This document shows positions 43,041-53,009 of a DNA stretch of 64,000 nucleotides, one piece after another. Position 1 is the first letter of the stretch. Every line of letters begins with the position of its first letter. The DNA lies in NCBI GenBank assembly GCA_963696495.1, contig CAVOKJ010000003.1:658886-722885 (forward strand), written 5' to 3'. The notes under the pieces were generated by a model. The model was not told the DNA's origin. It did not search any database and was given only the letters and a program-made list of their open reading frames with translations. This DNA comes from Bog-756 sp963696495. Lineage in GTDB: Bacteria; Actinomycetota; Acidimicrobiia; Acidimicrobiales; RAAP-2. The translations under genes were made by a program, and so were the position numbers.

Positions 43041-45077
43041 TCACACCGTGGCGGCCGCCCGGGCGTCGGCCAACAGCTTGTCGTCATCGGCGAGCAGCGC
43101 CTTGGCGAGGTGGCGGACCATCTCGATGACCTCCGGATGGGCCTCGGGGTCCCAGCCCTCGAGCAGTTCGACCATCGAGTCACGCCGCGCCGCCGTGAGC
43201 CGCTCGATGGCGTCGTGACCGGTGGCCGTGAGCACCAGCCGGTGGCCCTCGGGGCAGGCCACCCGTTCGATCATCCCCTGCGACTCGAGCGAGTGCACCC
43301 CGTCGGCCAGTCGCACGGGATCCACCTTCAGGCGGTCACCCACCTCCTCCACGGTGGCGTCGGGCCGGTCGGCCAGCCGGTAGAGCAGCCAACTGGCCCT
43401 GGGCTGCAGGTCGAGCCCGGCGCGCCCGGCGAGCATCCCGTAGAGCTCGGCGCGGTTTTCGCGGCTGGCCGCCCGGTCGAGGATCCGCTGCACCTCACCG
43501 AGCGAGGTGCGCGGCTCGGGGATCCCGAGCTGCTCGGCCGGCTCCGTGGTCCGGATGGACTTACGCAACTCGATCTCCGGGAGCGTCCAGCTGAGGAGGA
43601 AGGCGACGAAGGCGATCGGCACCCCGATGAGGAACATGGTCTGGATGGTGTGGGCGATGCCCTGGATCACGCCGGCCTGCAGCGCCGGGGGCAGCTTGTG
43701 GATCACCGAGGGGTTCTCCGCATTCAGGCTGAACCCGGTGGGCGCCTTGGCGACGTGGAGCGCGTCCAGCACGTTGCGGACCACCAGGTTGGCGAAGATG
43801 GCACCGAACACCGCCGTCCCGAACGACCCGCCGATCATGCGGAAGAAGGTCACCCCGGAGGTCGCCGTGCCCAACTCCTCGTAGGGCACCGCGTTCTGCA
43901 CCGCCACCGTCAGGACCTGCAGGATGAGCCCCAGCCCGAGGCCGAAGACCACCATGTACCCGGCCTGGGTCCACGCGCCGGTACTGACGCCGATGAGGGA
44001 CATCAGGTAGAGCCCCACCGTCATCAACGCCGTGCCCACCACGGGGAAGACCTTGTAGCGGCCCCACCGGCTGACCAGCAGGCCGGAACCGATCGAGGCG
44101 ACGAGCAGGCCACCCATCAGGGGGAACAGGCGCACACCCGATTGGATGGCGCTGATCCCTTTCACGTCCTGGAAGAACAGGGGAAGGAAGGTGAGCGCAC
44201 CGAACATGGCGAACCCGACCACGAAACCGATCGAACTGGCGGCGGCGAACACCCGGTTGGTGAACAGCGGGAGCGGGATGATGGGCTCGACGGCCCGGCG
44301 CTCGGCCAGCAGGAAGAGCACCGTGAACACCACGCCGGCCACGGCGAGGCCGATGATGAACGGAGAACCCCACGGGTACGAGGTCCCACCCAGGCTGGTG
44401 AAGAGCACCAACGACGTGGCCGCCAGGGCGATGAGGGCGGTGCCCAGGTAGTCGATGACCCGATGGACACGGCTCAGGCTGCCGGGGAGGGCCACCGCCG
44501 TCACCACCAGAGCGGCGGCGCCGATGGGGATGTTGATGTAGAAGATCCACCGCCAGCTCAGGTAGTCCACGAAGACGCCGCCGATGAGGGGGCCGATCAC
44601 CGAGGTCACCCCGAACATGGCCATGAACAGGCCCATGTAGCGCCCACGCTCGCGTGGGGAGACCACGTCGCCGATGATGGTCATCGCCCCGATCATCAGT
44701 CCGCCGCCACCGAGGCCCTGCACGGCCCGGAAGAGGATGAGCTGGATCATCGATTGGCTGAGACCCGAGAGGGCCGAGCCGATCAGGAACAGGACGATGG
44801 CCGCCTGGAAGAAGCGCTTGCGCCCGTAGAGGTCGCCGAGCTTTCCCCACAGCGGCGTCGACACCGTCGAGGCCAGCAGGTAGGCGGTCACCACCCAGCT
44901 CAGGTGGGAGGCACCGTTGAGGTCCCCCACGATGGTCGGCAGCGCGGTGGACACGACGGTCTGGTCCAGGGCGGCGAGGAACATCCCCAACATCAGTGCC
45001 CCGATGACGATGAGGACCCGACGGTGGGAGAGCGCGACGGCCGGCTCCGGCACAGCGGCCGTGGCTGTCTCACTCAT
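43041..45077 (-). CDS. DHA2 MFS exporter fused to a C-terminal MarR-like winged helix
   Basis: A 678-aa protein. Residues 15-525 are a 14-helix drug:H+ antiporter (motif D1 LDQTVVSTALPTI, motif A WGKLGDLYGRKR, motif C GVTSVIGPLIGGVF). Residues about 550-678 form a soluble domain like MarR regulators (LQPRASWLLYRLADRPDATVEEV, then DRLKVDPVRLADGVHSLESQ as the recognition helix and GHRLVLTATGHD as the wing). Fusion is continuous, with no frameshift. ATG 45077 has GGGGAG 7 bases upstream. A leaderless 15-codon frame overlaps the start. Confidence 0.9.
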   Translation of the reverse strand: MSETATAAVPEPAVALSHRRVLIVIGALMLGMFLAALDQTVVSTALPTIVGDLNGASHLSWVVTAYLLASTVSTPLWGKLGDLYGRKRFFQAAIVLFLIGSALSGLSQSMIQLILFRAVQGLGGGGLMIGAMTIIGDVVSPRERGRYMGLFMAMFGVTSVIGPLIGGVFVDYLSWRWIFYINIPIGAAALVVTAVALPGSLSRVHRVIDYLGTALIALAATSLVLFTSLGGTSYPWGSPFIIGLAVAGVVFTVLFLLAERRAVEPIIPLPLFTNRVFAAASSIGFVVGFAMFGALTFLPLFFQDVKGISAIQSGVRLFPLMGGLLVASIGSGLLVSRWGRYKVFPVVGTALMTVGLYLMSLIGVSTGAWTQAGYMVVFGLGLGLILQVLTVAVQNAVPYEELGTATSGVTFFRMIGGSFGTAVFGAIFANLVVRNVLDALHVAKAPTGFSLNAENPSVIHKLPPALQAGVIQGIAHTIQTMFLIGVPIAFVAFLLSWTLPEIELRKSIRTTEPAEQLGIPEPRTSLGEVQRILDRAASRENRAELYGMLAGRAGLDLQPRASWLLYRLADRPDATVEEVGDRLKVDPVRLADGVHSLESQGMIERVACPEGHRLVLTATGHDAIERLTAARRDSMVELLEGWDPEAHPEVIEMVRHLAKALLADDDKLLADARAAATV

Positions 45078-45130
45078 GGCGTCGCTCCCCGTTCACCGCT
45101 CGTCGCACCTGACGCATTCCCGTCAGTGTA
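45070..45130 (-). promoter_or_regulatory. -10 and leaderless 15-codon mini-ORF overlapping the MFS-MarR start
   Basis: TACACT (45130-45125) is 7 bases before ATG 45117, which opens MRQVRRAVNGERRHE and stops at 45072-45070, overlapping the MFS ATG 45077 by 8 bases. Six of 15 codons are Arg or Lys type, like regulatory leader peptides of resistance genes. Confidence 0.45.
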
Positions 45131-45252
45131 CGGGGCCGGGCCTGCGGAGACCCCGAACCGGGGGGCCGGGGGGACCCCGTCCACCAGGGTGGGCGTGGGA
45201 CCGTCGGCACGACGGGCGTGGGACACTGTCGGAGGCCGAACGGAGGAAGGGC

Positions 45253-46032
45253 GTGGAACCAGAGCTGATGCCGGCGGCGTTCGTGGGCCATGGCAGCCCG
45301 ATGAACGCCCTGGAGCACAACCGCTACACCCGGGCCTGGGCGGAGTTCGGGGCCTCCATCCCCGTACCGAGGGCCGTCCTCGTCATCTCCGCCCACTGGT
45401 ACGTGGGGTCAACCCTGTTGACGGCGATGGAGGCACCCCGGACCATCCACGACTTCTACGGGTTTCCGCGTCAGCTGTTCGAGACGGAGTACCCGGCGCC
45501 GGGCTCCCCGGCCATCGCCGCGGAGATCGCCGAGGTGGTCCGGCCCCGCTGGATCGGGCTCGACGCCGATGGTTGGGGGCTCGATCACGGGACCTGGTCC
45601 GTGCTCGTCCACGTCTTCCCGAGCGCCGATATCCCGGTCATCCAGCTGTCCGTCAACGGCTTCGAGGGCTACGACGAGCACTTCGAGCTCGGAACCCGTC
45701 TCGCTCCGCTGCGCCGTGCCGGCATCCTCGTCCTCGGGAGTGGGAACGTCGTCCACAACCTCGCCCTCATGGACCCGGGGCACGCGGAGGACGCCTACGA
45801 CTGGACCCGGCGCTTCGACGAGGCCTGCACGGCGGCCATGCTGGAGGACCCCCAGCGAACCGCCGCCCTCGTCGGCCATCCGGACTACGGCCTCGCCGTT
45901 CCCACTCCCGACCACTTCCTGCCCCTGGCCCCCCTGGCCGGCATGGCCGCCGCCGACGGGTCCGGGACCCGGGTGCTCGTCGACGGCTACGTGGCGGGAT
46001 CCCTGTCGATGACCTCGTTCCGGCTCGGCTGA
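45253..46032 (+). CDS. LigB/YgiD-type extradiol dioxygenase-family protein
   Basis: Class III extradiol ring-opening dioxygenase family (4,5-DOPA dioxygenase-like), 259 aa, single-domain. The metal residues are likely His in FVGHGSPMNAL, the His of ISAHWY, and HN in GNVVHNLALM; AVPTPDHFLPL is a typical closing motif. GTG 45253 sits 6 bases after GGAGG. Substrate is probably a catecholic compound. It is divergent from the MFS-MarR exporter, so export or oxidation of one aromatic is plausible. Confidence 0.85.
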   Translation: MEPELMPAAFVGHGSPMNALEHNRYTRAWAEFGASIPVPRAVLVISAHWYVGSTLLTAMEAPRTIHDFYGFPRQLFETEYPAPGSPAIAAEIAEVVRPRWIGLDADGWGLDHGTWSVLVHVFPSADIPVIQLSVNGFEGYDEHFELGTRLAPLRRAGILVLGSGNVVHNLALMDPGHAEDAYDWTRRFDEACTAAMLEDPQRTAALVGHPDYGLAVPTPDHFLPLAPLAGMAAADGSGTRVLVDGYVAGSLSMTSFRLG

Positions 46033-46201
46033 GCGCTCGCCGGCCGGGTGTCCCGGGTGTTCGCCGGTCGGCACGGCCCACGCCGGTCGGCACCGCGCCG
46101 GGACCGGGCGGCCGGCAAGGGGCGGGGCGGATATAACGCGGACGAGCGCCACGTGGCACACTTGGCGATCGCCCACTCGACAACCAGCCGGAGGTAGGTC
46201 C

Positions 46202-47152
46202 GTGTTCAGCCAGCAACGAAGGTTCCGGAAGCTCGCAGTGGCAGCAACCATCGGGAGCGTCGCCTTGCTGGCCGCCGCCTGTTCGAGCAGCTCCAGCAGT
46301 TCGACCACGACGACCGCAGCGTCCACCACCACGTCGGTGGCCCTGCCGACAGCCACCATCCCTACCCAGGCCACGAACGCAGCCATCGCCGCCACGGTGC
46401 CCGCCTCCGTCAAGTCGAAGGGTGACCTGAGCATCGCGCTCGACGCCACCTACGCACCCGACGAATTCATCGCGTCGAACGGCTCGACCATCGTGGGGAT
46501 GGACGCCGATCTGGCCACCGCCATCAGCCAGACGCTGGGGCTCAAGCCCAAGCTGATCAACGCCACCTTCGACACGATCATCCCGGGCATCCAGAGCGGC
46601 AAGTACGACATGGGTGCGTCGTCGTTCACCGACACCATCGCCCGGCAGAAGGTGGTCGACTTCGTGGACTACTTCACGGCCGGTGAGGGCTTCTACGTGA
46701 AGACGGGCAGTCCGTTGGCGTTCAACGGCCTGACCACCCTGTGTGGACACACGGTGGCCGTCGAGGACGGCACCACCGAGCAGACCGATGCCCAGACCAC
46801 GGCCAAGACGTGCACCAAGGACGGCAAGCCGACCGTCACCGTGCTCTCCTTCGGCAACCAGAGCCAGGCCAACCTGGCCGTCTCGAGCGGTCGTGCCCAG
46901 GTCGGCTTCGCCGACTCCCAGGTGGCCGGGTACATCGTGGCCAGCTCCAACGGCGTGTTCCAGAACAGCGGTACGGCGTTCGAAGTGGCGCCGTACGGGC
47001 TGGCCCTGCCGAAGGGGAACGGGATGGCCGCCCCCGTGCAGGCGGCGGTCAACGCACTCATCGCCAACGGCGTCTACACCCAGATCCTGACCAAATGGGG
47101 GGTCCAGGCCGGAGCGGTCACCTCGTCGGTGATCAACGGCGCCACCAGCTGA
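46202..47152 (+). CDS. ABC transporter substrate-binding lipoprotein, polar amino acid type
   Basis: Extracytoplasmic solute receptor of family 3 (PAAT), 316 aa. The lipobox LLAAAC gives an acylated Cys near residue 26, followed by a Ser/Thr low-complexity linker of about 20 residues. The ligand domains contain LSIALDATYAPDEFIASNGS, GMDADLATAIS and DTIIPGIQSGKYDMGASSFTDT. GTG 46202 has GGAGG upstream; TATAAC at 46132 may be the -10. It is first in a receptor-permease-ATPase operon, importing an amino acid or related compound. Confidence 0.92.
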   Translation: MFSQQRRFRKLAVAATIGSVALLAAACSSSSSSSTTTTAASTTTSVALPTATIPTQATNAAIAATVPASVKSKGDLSIALDATYAPDEFIASNGSTIVGMDADLATAISQTLGLKPKLINATFDTIIPGIQSGKYDMGASSFTDTIARQKVVDFVDYFTAGEGFYVKTGSPLAFNGLTTLCGHTVAVEDGTTEQTDAQTTAKTCTKDGKPTVTVLSFGNQSQANLAVSSGRAQVGFADSQVAGYIVASSNGVFQNSGTAFEVAPYGLALPKGNGMAAPVQAAVNALIANGVYTQILTKWGVQAGAVTSSVINGATS

Positions 47153-47182
47153 GGGGCCCGGCCGACATCAGTCGTCCACCCA

Positions 47183-48191
47183 ATGACGGATCTGACAGGC
47201 CGGAGCGCGCCCGGCACTGACCGCCGAGGCGGGGACCGACCTGCCGTGAAGATCGTGCCGGTGCGCCATCCGGGCCGCTGGGTCGCCAGCGCGGTGATCC
47301 TCGTGTTGGCGGCCATGCTGGTCAACACCCTGTTCTTCTCCCACGTCACCCGGGGCGGTGTCCGCGAAGGCCGTTTCCAGTGGGGCGTGGTCGGCAAGTA
47401 CCTCTTCGCCGCCCCGGTGCTGCGGGGCATCGTGATCACCCTGGAGCTGACCGTGATCGCCATGGTGGTGGGCATCGTGCTCGGCGTCGTCCTGGCGGTC
47501 ATGCGGTTGTCCCCGAGCAGGCTCTTGTCCAGCTCGGCCTGGATCTACATCTGGTTCTTCCGGGGCACCCCGGTGCTGGTCCAGATCATCTTCTGGTACG
47601 AGGGCATCAGCTACCTCTATCCCCACCTGTCCTTCGGTGTCCCCTTCGGGCCCTCGTTCGTCACCGTCAACGCCAACGTGCTGGTGACGTCGTTCGTCGC
47701 CGGCGCCCTGGGGCTCAGCTTCAACGAGGGTGCCTACATGGCCGAGATCGTGCGGGCCGGCATCATCTCGGTCGACGAGGGCCAGACCGAGGCTGCGCAG
47801 TCGCTCGGCATGGCCAAGTTCCAGACGCTGCGCCGGATCGTGTTGCCCCAGGCCATGCGCATCATCGTCCCCCCGACCGGCAACGAGACGATCTCGATGC
47901 TCAAGACCACGTCCCTCGTCTACGCCATCGCCGTCGCCGACCTCTTCACCGCCACCCAGAACATCTCGAACAGCAACTATGAGGTCGTTCCCCTGCTGCT
48001 GGTGGCCAGCCTCTGGTACCTGTTCTTCACCTCCGTGCTGACGATCGGGCAGTTCTACATCGAGCGCTACTACGCCCGCGGCTCGACCCGCACGCTGCCG
48101 CCGACCCCCTTCCAGCGAGTGCGGGAGTCGTTCCTCCACGTGCGGGGAACGCCGGTCGCACCGCTGGCCGAGGCACCCTGGGTGGCCCCCC

Positions 48192-48199
<8 letters not shown>
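47183..48199 (+). CDS. ABC transporter permease, polar amino acid type
   Basis: Inner-membrane permease of the His/Glu/Gln/Arg type, 338 aa. Six or so helices are visible, starting with the unusually separate SAVILVLAAMLVNTLFF segment at 36-52, and the ATPase-contact EAA loop is EAAQSLGMAKFQTLRRIVLP. ATG 47183 follows the receptor gene by 30 bases; the first 30 residues are a hydrophilic extension. Only one permease gene is present, so it probably acts as a homodimer. Confidence 0.9.
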
Positions 48200-48945
<746 letters not shown>

Positions 48946-48956
<11 letters not shown>

Positions 48957-49005
48957 GGTCCTCTGAGGTCCTGTGCGATCCTTGGCGGTCCTGTGCGGGC
49001 CTCGG
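48946..49005. repeat. 10-bp tandem repeat across the ATPase stop codon
   Basis: Units of the form AGGTCCTCTG start at 48946, 48956 and 48966, with weaker copies (CGATCCTTGG, CGGTCCTGTG, CGGGCCTCGG) to 49005. Period 10 equals one helical turn. Confidence 0.65.
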
Positions 49006-49071
49006 CGGGACCCGGGCCCGTGGGGGCGACGTGCGGCCCGGCGCCGGCCGGGTCGGCCCGACGCTGTGCCT

Positions 49072-49893
49072 TCAGGACCGGGGCACAGCCGCCGGTGACG
49101 GGGGACTGCCGTCCTCGCGGATGCGGCGGACGAGGTGGCCGAGGTCGGAGCCGTCGATGCGGATCGCCGCCTTCAACGAGGCACGGCCGAGCGACGATCC
49201 GAGCGGCAGCGCATCGAGGAGTCCGCGCCCGACCCAGCTCCTGATCAGGCGGAGCTCGGTCGAGCGGGTCAGGGTGCGGTCGTCGATGGACGTCCCCCTC
49301 GACACCAGCGCGGCATTGGTCAGACGGCGTACCTCGGTGCGGGTGTAGGTGATCTCCAGTTCGTTGAGCCGGCGGACCAGATAGGAGCCGGTGTTGTACC
49401 AGTCGCAGCATCCGTGCACGACCGAGGCCACCTGGCCCACCGCACCGTCGATGGCGACCGCCAGGACCGGGCCACCCTCGAGGGTCGACGCCGCCGCCGC
49501 GGTGACCAGCGCCAGTTGGAGCGCACCCATGGCCGTGCTGATCGAGCGGCTCTGCCTCGAAGCCAGGAGCTCGACCCCCTTCTGATCGTAGAGAACGGCC
49601 GGATGGTCGACCACCTGTCCCGACAGCCAGTCGAGTAGCCGGGGGGGTGCGGCCCGGACCTGGGCACGCACCCGACGGACTCGACCCGGGCCGCCGGACA
49701 GCGCCTCGCGCCCGACGCTCCCGAAGGCCGCTTCGAGCTCGGCGGCAGCCTCGGGAGGCAGGCCCTCGGGTCGCAGCAGTGCCCGCAACGCGCCGCCGAA
49801 GGCCGCCCGGGCCCGGGCCCGGGCCCGGTCGAGCCGCGACGGAGAGCCGGCCGGCTGTGGGCCCACCGCGCCGTTCGTCGGAGCCTCGGTCAC
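49072..49893 (-). CDS. Hypothetical protein, Ala/Arg-rich with conserved-looking C-terminal region
   Basis: Not recognised. A 273-aa product with an Ala/Arg-rich lead, a middle amphipathic region (LLRPEGLPPEAAAELEAAFG) and a longer C-terminal half: a hydrophobic stretch STAMGALQLALVTAAAASTL, then HGCCDWYNTGSYLVRRLNEL and a helical end LIRSWVGRGLLDALPLG. The adjacent Cys pair near residue 180 could bind a metal or heme. GTG 49893 lies 6 bases after CAGACT with no ribosome site. It is divergent from the Baeyer-Villiger monooxygenase. Confidence 0.6.
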   Translation of the reverse strand: MTEAPTNGAVGPQPAGSPSRLDRARARARAAFGGALRALLRPEGLPPEAAAELEAAFGSVGREALSGGPGRVRRVRAQVRAAPPRLLDWLSGQVVDHPAVLYDQKGVELLASRQSRSISTAMGALQLALVTAAAASTLEGGPVLAVAIDGAVGQVASVVHGCCDWYNTGSYLVRRLNELEITYTRTEVRRLTNAALVSRGTSIDDRTLTRSTELRLIRSWVGRGLLDALPLGSSLGRASLKAAIRIDGSDLGHLVRRIREDGSPPSPAAVPRS

Positions 49894-50054
49894 GTCCCGA
49901 GTCTGCAGACTGCAGGGCGGACCCGCAAGACCGGGTCGGTCGCCGTCCCAGGAGGGCGGCCACCTCGGGGCCCGGGACCGGGGCGCGTCCGACCACGCCA
50001 CAGCGAGCCGGCGTGCGGGCGGGGCACCATCGTTCCCATCGGCCGAACCCCGTC

Positions 50055-50060
50055 TACCAT
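50055..50060 (+). promoter_or_regulatory. Likely -10 of the flavin monooxygenase gene
   Basis: TACCAT lies 69 bases upstream of ATG 50130 in a 236-base gap that otherwise shows nothing recognisable. No DosR-like box is found 23 bases upstream of it. Confidence 0.35.
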
Positions 50061-50129
50061 CGCGGGCGGATCCGATGCGGACCGCCTGTGGACCGCCACC
50101 GGCTCCGGTCCGACGGCCGGGGAGCTCAC

Positions 50130-51803
50130 ATGGCGCTGGACATCGGAAGACGGCAGCTCGCACGGGCGGTCCGTGACGCTGGCGGGGCGCCCACGCCTTC
50201 GGTCGTGATCGTGGGGGGAGGTCTGTCAGGACTCGCCGCGGGCATGCAGCTCCTCCGCTCGGGACTCACCTCGTTCTCCATCATCGAGGCGTCCGACGGC
50301 GTCGGCGGCACGTGGCGGGACAACACCTATCCAGGCAGCGCCTGCGACGTGCCCTCCCATCTCTACTCCTTCTCCTTCTTCCCCAAGTGCGACTGGACCC
50401 GGCGGTTCGCCGACCAGCCGGAGATCCTCTCCTACGCAGAGGCGTGCGTCGAGCACTTCGGGCTCGGACCCCACCTGCGCACCGGCACGACGGTGGACCG
50501 CGCCGAGTTCGACGAGGACGACGGACGTTGGCGCCTACGACTGTCCACTGCCGACGGTCCCGAGACGCTCGAGGCGGACACGGTGATCTTCGCCTGCGGC
50601 CAGCTCAACCGGCCCCACATTCCCGACATCGACGGCCTGAAGTCGTTCGGCGGTCCCCACTGGCATTCGGCACGATGGGACCACACCGTCGATCTGGGAG
50701 GGGCGCAGGTGGCCGTGGTGGGCACCGGGGCGAGTGCCATCCAGTTCGTGCCGCCGGTGGCCGACCGGGCGGCCCGGCTGACGGTCTTCCAGCGCAGCCC
50801 CAATTACGTCGGACCGAAGAAGGACCGCCCCTACGACGGTCGGACCCGCTCCCTCCTCGCCCGTTCGACGGTGGTGGAACGGGCCTATCGGTGGTGGATC
50901 TACTGGTCCCTCGAGATCCGCTGGCTGTGGTTCCGCCGCGACAGCTGGATGGGCCGCAAGCTGGGCGAGCTGTTCAGAAAGGGGATCCGCGCCGAGGTGG
51001 TCTCCGAACGGTTGCCTGAGCAGGTGGTGGTTCCCGACTACCCGATCGGCTGCAAGAGGATCCTGATCTCCAACGACTGGTACGGCGCCCTGCTGCGTCC
51101 GACGGTGACCGTGGTCGAGGCGCCCATCGACCACATCGAGGTCGATGCCGTCGTCACCACCGACGGCGAGCGACACCCGGCAGACGTCCTGATCTTCGGC
51201 ACCGGGTTCTCGACCACCGGCTTCCTGGCCCACATCCCCATCACCGGAGTGGGCGGTCGCCGCCTCGCCGAGGAGTGGAAGGACGGCGCCCGGGCCTACC
51301 TCGGAACGGCCGTCCCCGGCTTCCCCAACTGCTACCTCCTGTACGGACCCAACACCAACCTCGGCCACAACTCGATCCTGTTCATGGTGGAACGGCAGCT
51401 CAACCTGGTCCTCCAGGCCCTCGCCGTCCAGACCCGGGCGCTGGCCGGGCGACCCGAGGGGCGGGCGGCGCCGCGCGTGGAGGTCGGAGAGGCGGCCTTC
51501 GAGCGGGACGACCGGCGCACCCAGCGGATGGTGGCCGCCACCGTGTGGGTGTCCAACTGCAAGAGCTGGTACAAGACGGCATCGGGCCGGGTGACCAACA
51601 ACTGGCCCACGTGGACGGTCCGCTACTGGTACGACACCCTGCGCCTCCGGCCGGACGAACTCGGTCTGGTCGGGCGGCAACCGGGCCGGCCGGCGGTGGT
51701 CGGCGAGCCCGGCCACAACGGCAGCACCCCTGGCAACGGAGCCGGCGACCACGGCACCGGCCGGCCGGTACGCCTGGCGACCTCGTCCGACCCGAAGCGT
51801 TGA
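50130..51803 (+). CDS. Baeyer-Villiger-type flavin monooxygenase
   Basis: FAD- and NADPH-dependent monooxygenase of 557 aa. The FAD loop GGGLSG is at residues 29-34, the Baeyer-Villiger fingerprint FGGPHWHSARW occupies 173-183 and matches FxGxxxHxxxW, and the second nucleotide loop is VGTGASA. GVGGTWRDNTYPG is the usual flavin-site motif. Such enzymes insert oxygen next to a ketone to give an ester or lactone. The substrate is unknown. ATG 50130 has GGGGAG 6 bases upstream; the C-terminal 50 residues are a Gly/Pro-rich, disordered tail. Confidence 0.92.
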   Translation: MALDIGRRQLARAVRDAGGAPTPSVVIVGGGLSGLAAGMQLLRSGLTSFSIIEASDGVGGTWRDNTYPGSACDVPSHLYSFSFFPKCDWTRRFADQPEILSYAEACVEHFGLGPHLRTGTTVDRAEFDEDDGRWRLRLSTADGPETLEADTVIFACGQLNRPHIPDIDGLKSFGGPHWHSARWDHTVDLGGAQVAVVGTGASAIQFVPPVADRAARLTVFQRSPNYVGPKKDRPYDGRTRSLLARSTVVERAYRWWIYWSLEIRWLWFRRDSWMGRKLGELFRKGIRAEVVSERLPEQVVVPDYPIGCKRILISNDWYGALLRPTVTVVEAPIDHIEVDAVVTTDGERHPADVLIFGTGFSTTGFLAHIPITGVGGRRLAEEWKDGARAYLGTAVPGFPNCYLLYGPNTNLGHNSILFMVERQLNLVLQALAVQTRALAGRPEGRAAPRVEVGEAAFERDDRRTQRMVAATVWVSNCKSWYKTASGRVTNNWPTWTVRYWYDTLRLRPDELGLVGRQPGRPAVVGEPGHNGSTPGNGAGDHGTGRPVRLATSSDPKR

Positions 51804-51834
51804 ACGCGTCGGCGACGGCCGCCGAGTCGGTCCG

Positions 51835-52794
51835 CTACGACCCGATGTGGTCAGCCGGGACGGTTCCCAATCGACCGGCCTGATAGTCCTCGAACGCCTG
51901 GGCGACCTCCTCGCGGGTGTTCATGACGAACGGCCCGTAGGCGTAGACCGGCTCCCTGATCGGACGGCCGCCGAGGATCAGCACATCCAGTTCCGGGGTG
52001 CGCGAGTCCTGGGTGGTGTCGGCGGCGATGGTGAGGGCGCCCCCATCGCCGAAGACGGCCAGTTGGCCGGTCCGAACCGGGCGGCCGTCGGTCCCCACCT
52101 TCCCGTTCCCCCCGAGCACGTACACGAGGGCGTTGAACTCCTCGTTCCAGGGGACGTCCACCGTTGCGCCGGGAGAGAGGGTGGCGTGCACCATCGCCAT
52201 GGGCGAGTGGGTCGACCCCGGTCCCGCGTGCCCACCGAGCTCACCGGCGATCAGCCGGAAGAGCGCCCCGCCGTCGGGCGACGCCAGGAGTGCCACGTTG
52301 GATGCCCCGATGTCCTGGTAGCGGGGGGCGATCATCTTGTCGGCCCGAGGGAGGTTCACCCACAGCTGGATGCCGTGGAACAGACCCCCGCTCGCCACCA
52401 GCTCCTCGGGTGGGGCCTCGATGTGGAGGATCCCGCCACCGGCGGTCATCCACTGGGTGTCACCGTTGGTGATCAGGCCTCCTCCGCCGATCGAGTCCTG
52501 GTGCCGGAAGGTGCCGTCGATCATGTAGGTCACGGTCTCGAAGCCCCGGTGGGGGTGCCACGGCGTCCCCTTGGGCTCGCCGGGGGCGTACTCCACCTCA
52601 CCCATCTGGTCCATGTGGATGAAGGGGTCCAGGTGGCGCCGGTCCACGCCGGCGAATGCCCGCCGCACCGGGAATCCCTCGCCCTCGAATCCCGGGGGTG
52701 CGGTGGTCACCGACAACACCGGGCGCTGGGCGCCCTCAGCCGACGGCTCCACCTTCGTCAGTGCCAGTACATCGTCCACGGTCACCGCCGGCAT
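51835..52794 (-). CDS. Pirin family protein
   Basis: Bicupin of the pirin family, 319 aa. The N-terminal cupin has FIHMDQMGEVEYAPGEPKGT, then WHPHRGFETVTYMIDG with the HxH metal ligands and ILHIEAPPEE for the next; the C-terminal cupin closes with PVYAYGPFVMN. Many pirins are iron-binding and some oxidise quercetin, so a dioxygenase role is possible. ATG 52794 has GGAGG 6 bases upstream. A symmetric GTTGCG-CGCAAC site lies about 80 bases upstream. Confidence 0.9.
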   Translation of the reverse strand: MPAVTVDDVLALTKVEPSAEGAQRPVLSVTTAPPGFEGEGFPVRRAFAGVDRRHLDPFIHMDQMGEVEYAPGEPKGTPWHPHRGFETVTYMIDGTFRHQDSIGGGGLITNGDTQWMTAGGGILHIEAPPEELVASGGLFHGIQLWVNLPRADKMIAPRYQDIGASNVALLASPDGGALFRLIAGELGGHAGPGSTHSPMAMVHATLSPGATVDVPWNEEFNALVYVLGGNGKVGTDGRPVRTGQLAVFGDGGALTIAADTTQDSRTPELDVLILGGRPIREPVYAYGPFVMNTREEVAQAFEDYQAGRLGTVPADHIGS

Positions 52795-52873
52795 GGCCAA
52801 CCTCCGTTGCATCTCTCAGGTGGTCGCTCCGCCCATCATGGCCCTGCGACATCCCTTTGTCGTCTCAACACTA

Positions 52874-52887
52874 GTTGCGCTCGCAAC
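52874..52887. promoter_or_regulatory. Palindromic site upstream of the pirin gene
   Basis: GTTGCG and CGCAAC flank 2 bases; the pattern suits a MarR- or HxlR-type regulator. No regulator of that type is adjacent. Confidence 0.35.
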
Positions 52888-53009
52888 ATTCCGGATCGCC
52901 GCCAGGGGCCCGTCGGGGGTGGCGGCGCCCTTCAGCCGGGCGGCCGGTGTGCCGAAGAAAGCTGGTAAACAGGTACGCTTACGGCCTGGGGAAAGTCAGG
53001 AGACTGCAC

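Noticed and set aside
43002..46136. A 1044-codon open frame on the plus strand
   Set aside because: It runs antisense through the MFS-MarR gene and out of frame through the dioxygenase gene, and its translation is Gly/Arg/His/Asp-rich low complexity with no family motif. It is a G+C-driven shadow.
50018..50060. DosR-like box upstream of the Baeyer-Villiger monooxygenase
   Set aside because: The sequence 23 bases before TACCAT lacks both halves of the box.
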